A stretch of DNA of 64,000 nucleotides. Origin: Sabellastarte sp. h YS-2021. Its lineage: Eukaryota > Annelida > Polychaeta > Sabellida > Sabellidae. The notes under the pieces are model-generated. The model made no database searches, was not told the origin of the DNA, and saw only the letters and a program-made list of their open reading frames with translations. The first letter of the stretch is position 1. Every line of letters begins with the position of its first letter. The stretch lies in the NCBI GenBank assembly GCA_964017235.1, contig OZ024931.1, positions 105,542,221 through 105,606,220 of the forward strand, read 5' to 3'. Below, one piece after another: positions 1 to 13,400 of this stretch. Made by a program: the position numbers and the translations under genes.

Positions 1-31
1 AATGCAATCAATTTGTTCTAATTATATTTAC

Positions 32-720
32 CAGGGCTGGGATTCACAAAAGGTCTTAAATCTTACACAAAATTTTAGCTAAGACCAGCCTTAAGTTTAA
101 ACATTTTGTCTTAGCTGACATTTTATCTTAAGTTGGGATTCATAAAAAGCGGTAAGCAAAATCTTAGCTGAGACAAAATTTATGCAAAAAGTCTATTTTG
201 TATCGAAATTAACAAATTTCAGCAAAACAAAAAAATTTTTAGCCGATAAATACACTAAACACGCTCTTCAAAATTATAAAACAGATTTGTTACTTTTATT
301 TGTAAAATTATGTGAAAATAGTAATCTTGGTGTTTTATTGTGAGTCAGCCATTTTTGTGACAATATTTTTGCCACACGGGGGTAAAATGTGAAAATATAT
401 AGGAAGCTGAATGATGTAAATTTTTATTACAATCCATAGAAATTACTTTTATAGGAAGTATTGAAGTGTTGGCATAACAAAGGGTAAAATGTAAATACAT
501 GCAATGGAATATTTAAAAAATGGCTAAAGTCTGCCCTGAAGTGGTCTTAAAGTTAAGACAAAACTTAAGACAAAATTTTGTCTTAGGCCTTTTATGAATC
601 CCATTCTGTCTAAGCATAAATTTTGTCTTAACTTAATGACAAAGTTTTTAACATTTAAGACATTTATCTTTGACTTAAGACAAATCTTAGACTTAAAACC
701 TTTTTTGAATCCCGCCCCAG
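32..720. mobile_element. Foldback/MITE-like element with TTAAG-rich inverted ends, copy 1
   Basis: The left end reads ctgggattcacaaaaggtct and the right end is its imperfect reverse complement (ccttttttgaatcccgcccc). Both subterminal parts are dense in cttaagacaaa / ttttgtcttaag motifs that pair with each other; another inward-facing pair (ttgggattcataaaa at about 134, ttttatgaatccca at about 588) is nested inside. No coding sequence. It lies in the intron before the first exon seen. A relative lies at 51001-51570. Confidence 0.7.
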
Positions 721-1233
721 ATCTCCATTTATATTTGAAACAAATTCAGTATCATAGAATATAATATCACATTGATATGGGGAGTTTCTGAAGTGACATT
801 ATTTTTTAAATCTGTGAAAGGTAACGATATTTTGGATATCCTGTGTATTATTCCGCACTATAACATATATAGCCAGACCACATTTAAGCCCTGAAAATAC
901 AAAACAAAAAGTCTCATGACATAATTAATCAAATAAATCTTTGACACTCTATAAAACCAGCTTTAAAAAGTTATCACTGAAAAATAATTTACCTCCCATG
1001 GTGTTAGATGTACCCGATAAGTGTATTCAATATTATGTAATATGTTTTTTTTTTTGTTTTCAAAGATAACAGTAAACTAAGGAGAACTGTCAATAAAGGT
1101 TGATTATGATAACAAACAGAGTTTTCCATGGAAAGATAGAAAACATATATCAGGCATAGTCTGTAAATTATGGGCAATACTTTTTGCCAGTTTAAATATG
1201 AATATTTCTATAACACATTATCTGGATTTTCAG

Positions 1234-1461
1234 ACGGTTCCACTAAATGAAAACACCACCAATTCAGGGAACAACAAGCCAGTGCTGTCCATAAAGAATG
1301 GAGTTCTGAACAAGGGTACAAAGTACACATTCTCACTGTCAGTGCGCATGCAGTGGAGGGAGGGGCTAGCAGTACTAGACCTGATTGCCAACCTACCACC
1401 AAGTGAAGGCACCTGTCACCTCAGCATAGAGGAGTCCTATGTCACTGCAATGGAGGACAAG
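1234..1461 (+). CDS. Polycystin-like exon 1 of window (REJ-like)
   Basis: Acceptor ttttcag, donor gtcagt, phase 0 at both ends; residues 1-76. It carries a motif of the type NLPPxxGxCxLS followed across the junction by ISCDGW, the conserved Cys/Trp pattern of REJ modules. The gene continues upstream, so this is not the true first exon. Confidence 0.85.
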
Positions 1462-4400
1462 GTCAGTCAAAGACCATAAGGAGACTCTATTGTACCCCTG
1501 TCCCACTGCCAGGAGTTTACCTTTTTGATTATTGTCCCAAGTGTAATCTTACTTGTCATGTGATTGTTTTTTCACTTGTGAAGATGAGTGTAATTGCTGT
1601 AACTGTAGATGCTTGTCGAAAATATAGAATACGGTTGAAAAGCTGTGTGAGTAAGTATTATATCTTCCTAAGTACACACAGCTGAGTTTTGTAGGTGTAA
1701 CGCAGTTAAGACCTATTTTTACTGCACAAGAAGTTATTGGGGCTTAGTATTAGGCGTGATCTTTATAATAGGAAAACTTCCCAAATTACATATATAGAAA
1801 AAAATATATCACGAATGAAGATAACAATATTATGCGAGTGTGAAGCACGAGTATTATATTGTTAATCTTCATGAGTGATATATTTTTTCTGTATATGTCT
1901 GATGAGGGATGTTTTACTTTTATTATCCCCCATTTTGTATGATATATGGGTTAAATAAGATGAATATTTAATGAGAGAATGTGAAAAAAGCTATCAAAAA
2001 GCAGTGGCAACAGTGAATATAAAAACTTCACTCTTTAACTTGCAATATCTCAAACATTTCTGCATGCATTTTTATGTAATTCACATGAGCAGAAACACTG
2101 TAAGAACACCTTTCTAATGGTATATAATACATACTTATAAGTTACATACTTTCCGAGATATTGTTTAAAAAACAGAAGTCATTCACACTCATAATCCATT
2201 GTACCGCGGTGCCGGTATATACAAAAAAAAATATATAACGGTCTGTATTTCCCCGTATTTAGGGCAAATTAATCACGTGATGGATAATAAAAGGCATTAT
2301 ACGCACTGAGGAGCATGTCAGAAGGTCAGTCTTTCTGGTCATATGAAATGTGAAAGTCGTGGAGAAAGTAAAGTGAAAATATAAAATTGAAATGAAAAGC
2401 AAGACAGTTAAATGATTTTAACACCACAAAACCATAGGGAATCGGACGACATAGAAGTGCACATTGTTGATTTCATCCATGTTTAGAGTGTTTGCAAAGG
2501 TTGTTTTATGCAAGTCAGGTAACTCCCTAAGTTATAATTATTCCAAAATGTCAAAATCACTGTATAGAACCCCAGGTTATAATTATTCCAAAATGTCAAA
2601 ACTCAGGAAAATTCTTATCTTATGAAGATAATTAGCCCAAAATAACTACAAAAGTCCCAACTTTTAGAATGTTTTTCCTGAAATACAAAAAAAAAATATT
2701 TGTACTGTGGTAAAAATCCACATTTGCTTCTGTACCTTGCTCCAATATAAACCATTCATGTCTGGTTTCTTACTGAGTATTATTTGTCCATTCAGGTGGA
2801 GATTTCCTGTGATGGCTGGGTACACAACAGTCTGTTTGGCACACAGCTGATCTATCACATCTATGCCATGAAAGACAGCACCGACTGGTACCCTATCTAC
2901 AGAGGCACCAGCAGCAACACTAGCTTCTTTCTCTCTGGCAACAGAGATGTTGACAGTGTCCACCTCAAGGTCGAGGTTATTAATGCCAGGGGGGCCGAGA
3001 CACTTGCACTCAATGAGTGAGTAGTTCTAAGCAGAACTAGAATGAATAGTCATGTTGTTACTCAAGTAGTATTTTACTCTTTTTGAGCAAAATTTGCCAC
3101 CATTGGAAGGATTTTATTTTGAAAGTTGCAGAAAATTACAAGTTTGAGATCAGTTGTGTAAAAGTATTTGTTAAAACTATTTTCCAGATTTTGTAGTTCA
3201 GATAGTTTTTTAATCCACTCTCTTAGATTACGGAATCCTATTTAAAGCATTAATTTTTTAAATTTATAAAGCTTCCCATTAATTTTAATGTTTATTGTTT
3301 AAGTTAATAATAAAGACCAACAGTTAATAAACAAATGCACACCATTACCTTCCACATGGCTTTGTTCAGTAGTTAGTTTTTCTTTTTTTATATTCTAATC
3401 ACATTTTTGTCTTCAGGTAGTTTCAACAACTATGATATTCCATCATTATTATGTTCCATTTTTACTAAACAAATCTCCTGTAGAATCCCATGCCTGAATA
3501 TTATCTTTAGTTATCCTTCATATTTCATTTTTTATGTACTCAGTGAGACATTGATAATTATTTCAGATTTTGAAGTTTACATTATGTTTTTATTTCATAC
3601 TTTATACCAAAAAGTGGTTGCTATAAGATATCCCAACTCAAAAACACCTAGTGTTAATTAAACATCTCAGGCCACCTACTTAAGGCAATCCATTATTTCA
3701 GGACAGTGTAGAGTACTATGCACTGAACCATGGGACAAACAGAAGCATATTTATTTTTGGAAGCCTGTTTTATTTATTGTCTGTACTGAACTTATATTTA
3801 CAACCAGCCCTTTTATGTACTTGTTTCAGAACTGTGGAAGTGCGTGCTCCCAACCCTGGGAACAACAGAAGCCTGTCAGCCTACCTATGGCAGGTGGGGA
3901 CACGCCAACTCTCAGTGCTAAAACACCAGAACAACCCCAAGGCTCTGCTACAGTATGTTATTGCCCTTAACCTGCAGCTCAATGCAGAATCCAAGAAGTC
4001 TGCTGGAAGCCAGAGTGACATTGACAAGAGGATCCTACTGAGGCGTGAGATGATCCTTATCATGAATGACACGCTGACTGTCAGTGCAATAGATGATCTA
4101 CAGCAGATGGCTTATGTCTTGATGTTAATCACGGTATGCTAGTATATCATTTCAGAAATAAAATCCCAGAGATTGTACTTAGTTGTCGAATTAAGAATGG
4201 CCATCTGATGCAATGGATGAGAGCCATCCATTTTTCTGCCTCAAGGTTGTCCTTAATTCACCAATTTAGTGCACTCTGAAGGACTTTATTTCTGTTATAA
4301 AGAGATTTTATAATGTGTAATTTGAAAAAAAATGTGTTAGATACATATAACTTAGACATAGAGCATGATATTTTGTTGTATATGTTGCAACAAATTTACA

Positions 4401-7400
4401 TTAACTTAGTTTATTCTGATTTCACATTCCTCAGAAGACCATGTAAATGAAGTAATCAGAAACAAGAATGTAATGCAAAGAAAAGTTCAAAGATCAATGA
4501 ATTACTAGTTTTATTTTAAACATTGAATATAAAATAAAATTAGAATGAGATTGAGAGCGAACATAAGCTTAAAATTAGAATTATCAAGATGTTGAAAGAT
4601 TAGAAAGACAATATTCTACTATAACTTAATTTGACTTCAGACATACACGGATGAGTTTCCTCCAGAAGCTGACCAGTACATGTCAGTGATTAGACTGCTC
4701 ACTCTGATGACCACGCCTCTTAAAGACGAAGTCTCACCTGGAATGACAGGTACAACTTATGGTCCTCTTTTATACAATAGAATAGTTTTTATTTGCAGGA
4801 TTATTTTCCCATAGCAAACATATAATGTAAAGTGTTTATACACAAGATGAGGGATTGATTCACTGATATTTTGTCAAAAGGCCTGAACATTTCAAAACAT
4901 CTTCAGTGCATCCTCAGTGAACTGAGTGTCCTGTCAACATGCACACAAAGTTTGTGTTTCATTTCTGTAAAAAATGTTTAAATTATATTTAATGATTTCA
5001 TTAAAAGCTCATCATTTTATAACTAAAAAAATAATGATAAACCAAATACCATAATAATATTAAGTTTTCTCATCACACATACATTAGGATTGTATCTTAA
5101 AGTCAAGTTTGTGTATTTACTTGTTTTTTTTTTGTGTTTAACTTCAAGTACCTTATTTTTTATTAAATATTTACACAAAAAGTCTCATAAAACATTTTTA
5201 GACAAAGAAACTTTAACTAATTTATCCCCCGTTTATGTGATGTAACTTTGACTTCAGGGGAAGAATTTATGCCATACTGTATCTTGGCTTCTGCTGACAA
5301 TCTCTTGCAAATCATCAAGTTAGACACCAATTTAACCCTGGATATGTATAGAAAACTGTCAGAAACTCTACAGACCCTCATTGAAGGAACACTGCTGTTG
5401 AAACTCCAGACTCAGCTTGTGGAAGAAAACCCAGCGGAGTATACAACAGGTCAGGGTTAAATTCACATATATATTTCTGCTGTTTTAAGTGCTCGGCCTT
5501 CTACAGATCACTTTTTTTCATTTTTTTTGTCTCCAGACTTTCATGAATTGTGGCATAGCGTGATGAATATCTGTCTGTTCACTGAAGTTAAGTGGTAATG
5601 GGCTACATTAGTACTGGGATGGGATACCGCTTCAGTGCACTACTTGTGTCTCTGATGGCTTTGCGGCTTGCGCTAGTAGACCAAAACCCCTTTTGGCCTT
5701 GTTTTAATTCAAACACATGTTTAATCTGCATCCTTCTGCTAAGTCACAGGGATAATTTAAAAAATGAATTATTGTGTGTATTGAACTGGGTCTTAGGTTC
5801 TACAAGAGATTAGACATGAAGTTGAGGTGTTCTTATTGGTGCACTGTTATGTTAATTAAGTGGCCTTTCAAGCTATTTTGCATACAAATGGAGCAGTATA
5901 GACATCTTAATGTAAATCATTCCTGTGACCATACCTTTGGAATGTTGTATTGCAGGTGATATAAAAACCAATGGATAAAGGATAACTTTATCTGGATTAT
6001 TATGCCAAGTTCCTTTTGCATAAATTAAGGAAGATAATTTAAAAAATGAATTATTGTGTGTATTGAACTGGGTCTTAGGTTCTACAAGAGATTAGACATG
6101 AAGTTGAGGTGTTCTTATTGGTGCACTGTTATGTTAATTAAGTGGCCTTTCAAGCTATTTTGCATACAAATGGAGCAGTGTAGACATCTTAATGTAAATC
6201 ATTCCTGTGACCATACCTTTGGAATGTTGTATTGCAGGTGATATAAAAACCAATGGATAAAGGATAACTTTATCTGGATTATTATGCCAAGTTCCTTTTG
6301 CATAAATTAAGGACCAAGCCAGTGGCAACCTTTCCGTTTGATGTATACCATTGTCTTGGAATCCAGTTCTGGAATACAGTTTATGAACATAGATCTACGA
6401 AGATACAGTTTTGAGCAAACATAAACATAAATGTTCTTACTTGAATAAAGATCTACAAATATACAGGTTTGACAATAGACACTGGCATAAATGTTGTTAT
6501 ATGAGAGTTTTACATTTTTACAGATAACCTCTTTGCACAAGTGCAGCACATCTATGCAGAGAATCTAGTTAGAGAGCTAGACCTTGGAAATGGGAACAGG
6601 ATTGAATTCCCTGATAGCATTCTCAGGGACTTCCATGGACAAGGGATCTTCCAGGTGACATAATAGTCTTTCATAATGTTTCTTAGGCAATTTAGTGCTA
6701 TCACAATCGGAAAGAACCCCATTCAAATATGTATAAGTAAGTGAATAATTAAGGTAAATAGGAATGAAAAACATAGAACATGTTATGAATATTAAGTTGA
6801 AACCCCAAGCATTTTTCACTTTGAAAGAGATTTAAACCCTCATTTTTTGTGCCAGATGAGAGCTATATAGAGTAAGAAATCTAAAATTCGCCAGGAATCT
6901 AAAATTCGCCACCTCTAAAACCTTAGTTAATTTTATGAAGAAAATGATGTTTTTGTCCAAAAATTGGTATTTTTCAGTTCAAAAAGCCTTAATTTACTAT
7001 ACAGTCAGCAAATCTCACCACAATTAATTTATTTTATTAGTATTTTCACATGTGGTGAATTTCAGATATGTGGCGCATTTTAGATTTCTTACTCTAACTG
7101 TCCTGTAATGATCATCAGAGCCCAGATTTATTTGCACTCTTATTCTTAAAATATAGGCCTTTTCAAAGAAAAAAGTCTAAGTATAAGAAATATTTCTAAG
7201 TTAGAATAAGAATGTTTAAAAATTTCTTGGAAAAAATACATTAATGTTAATCAACAACTAAAATACTGATGGTACCTATTTTCTGCACAGCTAGTGAATC
7301 CACTATGTCATTATTCCCTCTACAAGTCCAAAAATTCCAATGCATTAAAATTTCTTCTTCCTAGAAGTATTTCTTGTTTTAACAACTCTTCTTAGAATAT

Positions 7401-10400
7401 GTTTTTTTTTTTAGAAAATAATTCTAAGAATGAGAATTTCAGTGAATTTGGGACAAGACAAATAAATGTGAATAAAAATAGGTGCTCAGTTATTTTAATT
7501 CACCTCAATCGTCTGATTTTCTTTCAGAGTATGATCAGTTACAGCAGTAACCCTAACAACTGGGAACTGCCAAATGGTGTGGAGATCAGCTCACAAGTCA
7601 CCAATGTATACTTCACCAATACCAGCAGTGCAGCAATCAACCTCACTGATCTCACTGAACCCATTGTGGCTGCATTTAGATCTCCACTCGGTGACGCATC
7701 AGCCAGAAGAAAAAGAAGGAGCACTGATGATGATAATGGTGAGTCTGCAGGTATTTCAATTTAATTTTCTATTTTGAGGAAAAACATAGAGAAAATAGCC
7801 TATCCTCTATAGAGCAGCCTGTCACCCATGTGTCTTCTCAGATATGACCTGGCTATGTCAATGGACCTATGACTAATCAATACATTATTGTATAGTTGTG
7901 ACAAATAGAGTCAGTCAATGATGGAATTTAAGCACTCTAAAAGTATGTATTGGATTAGACTGGTACTTTGTCATTGTATTATGGTAAAAGGGCATGTCCA
8001 ATTTTCAACATTCAGAAACTCAGTCATTTTCAGTAACTTAGCATTATTTGCATTGCCTACATATTTGTATAGTCTGAACCATGTAAAGAGGGATTCTAGT
8101 TTAAATTTATCTCTAACTCGTATAGTAAAACTATTTGGATGAAAGGTGAAGATTGAAGGTTTCCCAAATTTCTGTAATTTAAAAACAGATTGGATTATAA
8201 CATTATTAACTTTGAAATTTTACCATACAGGATAAACAAAGTTGTTGGCACATCCATGACATATTTCAATCAGTTGGTTCCATGTTTGTAGGTCTCATGT
8301 CTGCGTGGGTAGTTTGTATCATTCTCTATCATTACACTATTTATTATAACTATTATAATTATTTTTATGGAGGAATCACTACTCAGTTTACTCCTGTTTA
8401 ATCTAGATGTGGTGTCAGTGGAGGTTGGACCCGGTGAGACCATATCTTCACCTGTCAATGTATCAGAAAGTGTAGCAGCAGACAGTGTGTTGCACATCAA
8501 AGTGAGTGACTGATGTATCTTCAGGTTTAAAATTTCATCTTTAGCCTAATCATATTTGAAAAATGACCATAATGTTCAATAACTGAAAAGTAAGGTAAAG
8601 GTATTTCCTCATTGCCAAATTGCACAAACTGTTAGATTCAAACTTCTTAATCATTAAAATTTTCAGATCATTTTTTGTCAAACAAAAGTGTATGTCATTG
8701 TGGTACATAATCTTTCCATACCTCAAACTCTGTATCAATACATCTAATCTATTTACAATACAGATGTATGATAAGAGGAAAAAATTGTACGCATGAATAG
8801 ATATTAAGGTTAATTAATTTTTATATTCAAATTTGCAGTCAAATGTTAAGTCAGTTCACAGATAGGGAAAAAGAGTGTATACCACTGTGTGTTCAAGGCA
8901 GCCATGCTGATTTATAAATACTTCATAGTTGTTCCACTTACTTCAGTCCTTTTCTGCTCTGTTAGCAATAAATATAACACAAGAAGTGGTAGACCAGACA
9001 GATGTAGTTCCTCTGTTTTTTTTCAGACTATATTTAAATCTATAAACTATTATGGTCACAGTTTTGGCTTTGATGCTGGAATGAACTGTCTCACGAGGTT
9101 CTTCCTGCCTCCTATGTGGCCTCCCTCAGAGAGCAAACTGAAATCATGTCAGTTTGCCAAGGCCTTTCCACAATAGTGTCTTACTTAATTGTTGTCTCTG
9201 TTGAAATAACCCTTGCTATGCCCATCAACCTCACCACACTGAAAATGTCTGGGGTGTTACATCTTAAAGTCTGACTCTGGACAGGGATTAAGTGCTATAA
9301 AAGTCCTAGAATGGAAAATGTGTCCTCAGTTGGTAATTATTACTTTACAAATACAATGTATTACATTTTACAACAGAAGTTTTGGCAATAGTATTATACT
9401 GTTCTTTCAGTTTGAGGCCTTTACAGAAAGTCCTGTCGGGGATGTGTTTGTCAGTGCATACCTTGCTAAGGGTTACATAGCATCTTCTGACAACCATGAT
9501 TTCCAGATAGATGTGTATGTGAATACAGAGGAGAACTACACATTCTTCATCACGGATAGGTAAGTAACTGAATACTTAGCCATACTGCAACCGTGCCAAC
9601 AGTTCACAAATATAGTAGCTTCATATACTCAGCAATATGGCAGCCATTAGCAACAGTTCACAAATATACTAGCTTCAGATACTCAGCAATATGGCAACCA
9701 TTAGCAATGGTTTAACAAATACACTAGCTTCAAATACTTAGAAATATGGCAACCACTAGCAACAGTTAACAAAGATATGGCATAGATAGCAATTAACCAA
9801 TTTATAGCCTTCAAATACTTATAGCAATGCTGCAAGCATTAGCAATAATTAACAAGGAGACAGGATTATCCAACAATTAATAATGACATAGTATTAGCAA
9901 TAGTTAGTTTTTATATATAATATATAATATATTTTTATAATTTTTATATACTCAGCAAAACTGCAAATGTGATTAACAGTTAATAGTGATATAGCCTTCC
10001 AACATAATTCTGAACTCCTACTAGATCAGCTACTCTGTAAACATTTTGATTCCAGTTTTGGCTCCTCACCTTGTGCAAGACTGGTTCAGATGGATGTGAA
10101 AACACCTAGTACTGCAAACTAGAGTAACATTTTATTATCCTGTTTTGCAGTGTGGTAAAACAGTTCCTGAGTTTTATGTTACATATGATCTTCTGACTTC
10201 TGACTGGGAAACTGTTTAAAGTTGCTTTTCCTGTTTTAATTTAAGCTTTGCCAGCCCAGACTCCAGTGAGATGTACTACATCACCCTGTATAACCCTGGT
10301 ACACAAGACAGTGTTAACATCACAGTCGAGCATTACGTGAGCAGCTGTCAGTACTATGATACTGGAGAGGGAGTGTGGTCCAGTGAGGGCTGCAGTGTGG

Positions 10401-13400
10401 TGCAGGAGTACAATCCACTCACCACCACCTGTCACTGTCACCAGCTCGCCATGTATGGAGCCATTTTCAGCAACTCACCAGCTCGGATCAAGTTTGAAGC
10501 TCAGAGTGTGAGTAGATTAATATAATTGTAGTGTGTTAGGATCATATCTACCTTTTTCCTTGGCTGGAGCTCATGTCACATGTGAGGCCCTTAGTTGATG
10601 AGTATTTTAGTGTGTAGGGGTCATATGTGCATCTACCTTTTACCTGTAGGTGTGACTTAATGACTGTAATGTATTGGTGTCATGTATAAAGCAACTTTCC
10701 ACTTGATTCCAGGTCATTTCAATTATAATGTCTAAAGTGTAAGTTCGATAAGAATTGGATATGTGTACAATATATTTGGAAGAACAGACGACTTTGCAAG
10801 TTCACCTACTAGTGGCATAGTAACAATATTAATTTGATTTGTGTTCCAAAGTAATTTCAACAGATTGTCACTTCTAAAAAGTTTCCTATTAATATCTTGA
10901 GACCACATACTTCTGGCTGACATTATTAGATCTCTTTGTGTTTTGTTTGGCATTCTGAGATCCCCTTTGCTAAGAATATCCATGTGGCAATAAGTCTCAT
11001 TTTGTAGAGTTATGAGGCTTTATCAGGGTTTGGTACTACCTTTCTCAAAATACTGTTAATTTATATAGCTTAGCTGGTAACCAACTTCACTATTGTAATT
11101 TTGTTTTTGGAAGTCTTACTGAGTGTGAACTCAATAAATTGCTGTATATACATTCAAAACAGTCTTTCAAATTTGCCAAAATATTGTGATCCTGACCTTT
11201 CTCCTTATACAAGTAAATATAACACCAGTTGACCTGATAAGGCCTTTATAATCATTCTGACCATTCTGAGGACCAACAACTTTTTCTGTAATGTTTAGTG
11301 CCCCCCTCCACCCCCAGGTATCTGTCGTGCTTCCCCTCTAGTATCTTCCTGGAAGGGACTTGTAACTTAGTTATTCCACTGAGGTTTTCTATCATAATAT
11401 TTCCTTGGTTCCCTGGTATCTCTAGTTTATAAATCGTGATGAATTTGACCTAGGATTGTGTTTCTTTGCCTTAGAATCTGCCACTATAGAAATTAAACAT
11501 TATAAAAGCATAATTGGACTTGTCATCATGACAGGCAGTTTTAATAGTACAGAAATACATTGTTAATGAGTTGGGTAAGATTGTCCATAATCCAAAGTAA
11601 ATAATAGGGGTTTTCTTCTATGGTTAGGTTCATATTTGTTACTCCCAATTCTTCTGTTTTTGCAGTTGGCCTCAATCTCTCCAGTGATCTACATTACTGC
11701 GAGTATCATTGCTCTGTTATTTGTGGCACTCTTACCCTTATGTCGACACTTGGACAAGGAAGATTTACGCAGCATAAGATACGTGCCACTCTGTGGCAAA
11801 GATGCTACATACAAGTACGAGGTCACCATAGTTACAGGCAGGAGGTTCAGTGCAGGTACAGTATGCATACTTTCTGTGAGAGAAAGATATTGTTCACACA
11901 ATAAAAACATGTTAATGTAAAGAATTTGCTAAAATTCATTGTATGTACCTCACTTGGCTAGTATAAAAATCTACAGAGATTAAGAGCGATGAAAGTGATA
12001 TTGATTAGATTATATTTGGGGAGAGTAATATTTTGTAAGTGATAATGAATTACAGTGTGTCAGATAATAAAGCTACTACTATAGCGATTTTTCTTTTAAT
12101 CTCTTAACTGTCATATGATTTTATATTTAAAGCACATTAGTAAGCAAGACTGTTAAACAGTCAGCACTGATATCTAGTCATTCTTAACATGTTTGAGTGT
12201 TTATGCTTTTTGTCCATGTGGTAAAACCTTTGATAATCTGTATATCTGTATGTAAAATGTGTTATTATTTAATGAATCCACAATTAAAGTTTTGTTTTAC
12301 TCAGATTCTCAGCTTGTTCCATGTTCTTATTTCTGGTTAAAAGACTGCATGCCATTTTTATGATATTTGCTCTTTATTAACAACAGTAACACTAGCTTTC
12401 ATGTGATCCCATTTTCTCATTTTATTTTATATTTTGTGATATAATCGGTGTGTCTAGGTTTCATTACATTAGCAGTCACTATTCCTATCTTCAGGTACAT
12501 CATCCAATGTGGGAATCAGATTGTTTGGCAAGTCCGCTAAGAGTGAGAACAAGTACTTAGAAAAACCGGGTGGTTTTCAGCGCAACAGTTCAGACACCCT
12601 ACTCATAGCCACTCAGAATAAACTTGGTGACATTGAGAAGGTCTTACTGTGGCATGACAACACAGGCCTTGATGCCTCATGGTAAGATGTCTTATCTGAT
12701 AAATAGTAATACATTAAGAATGAGAAAACTTGCCCAAATAGGTCTGTGTTTAAAAGTTTTACAGTGGCATGGCAACACTGGTCTTGATGCCTCTTGGTAA
12801 GGCATGTTCATTTATGTTATTACCATTTTATCAGTGAGAATAATTATATACTTGCAAAAGTAGATAATTATGATATAACTGTTATGAAGATAATAAGATA
12901 ATTGACCTAAAGAATGAGGTATTTATTGCAGAATTGTTTAAAACTTTAGTTTGTAATCTAAGAAAAATTTTGGTGTTGAAATTTATTTATTTCACAATAA
13001 ATGGCACAGAACAAAGCCAGTGATAACTTATGTTTAAAGAACTAACACAAGCTTGATATATTTTTTTTAATTTAAGAGCTTTACCAGCTCTTTTATTCCT
13101 TTTTCATTCCTTTCTGTATCAATTTGACTTCTAACAGACAAGGAAGGTATTTGGAAGGGTTCCTGGCTCTTTCATATCATTATGAACAAGAATATGTCAT
13201 TTGATTTGCACCAATACATTATTGTGGTAATCACAGCAGATACACATGAACAGAGTATATAGAATATATCACTAATGGCTCAACTTAGGTTAGGTATATT
13301 GCCTTTTGCCATAGAAACTGGTAGATACCACCGAATACCAAATGAATACAGATTTTGCAACTTATGTCAAAATGAAAATATTTAAGATGAAATCCACTTT

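Larger units (their letters stand above)
3017..8406 (+). other. Introns 2-7 background
   Basis: Apart from the separately listed exons, the 282-bp duplication and the short inverted-repeat element, the introns between 3017 and 8406 are AT-rich and show no other gene or repeat I can name. The frames at 3407-3661 and 5592-5959 are chance openings. Confidence 0.5.

Noticed and set aside
1899..1910. Ribozyme-like CTGATGAG word
   Set aside because: No matching GAAA core and stems nearby; no hammerhead fold could be drawn.
3407..3661. 84-codon frame in an intron
   Set aside because: Hydrophobic low-complexity translation of AT-rich DNA; phases do not fit as an exon between exons 2 and 3, which already join in phase.
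5774..6241. Two identical-looking 61-residue frames
   Set aside because: They result from the 282-bp duplication and have no coding features.
7137..7440. Possible MITE with attcttaaaatat / attctaagaatgag ends
   Set aside because: The end similarity is short and the AT-rich context makes it likely by chance; no second copy found in the window.
10732..10983. 83-codon minus-strand frame in an intron
   Set aside because: Some protein-like look but no recognisable family and no support around it; might be an old mobile fragment, not called.
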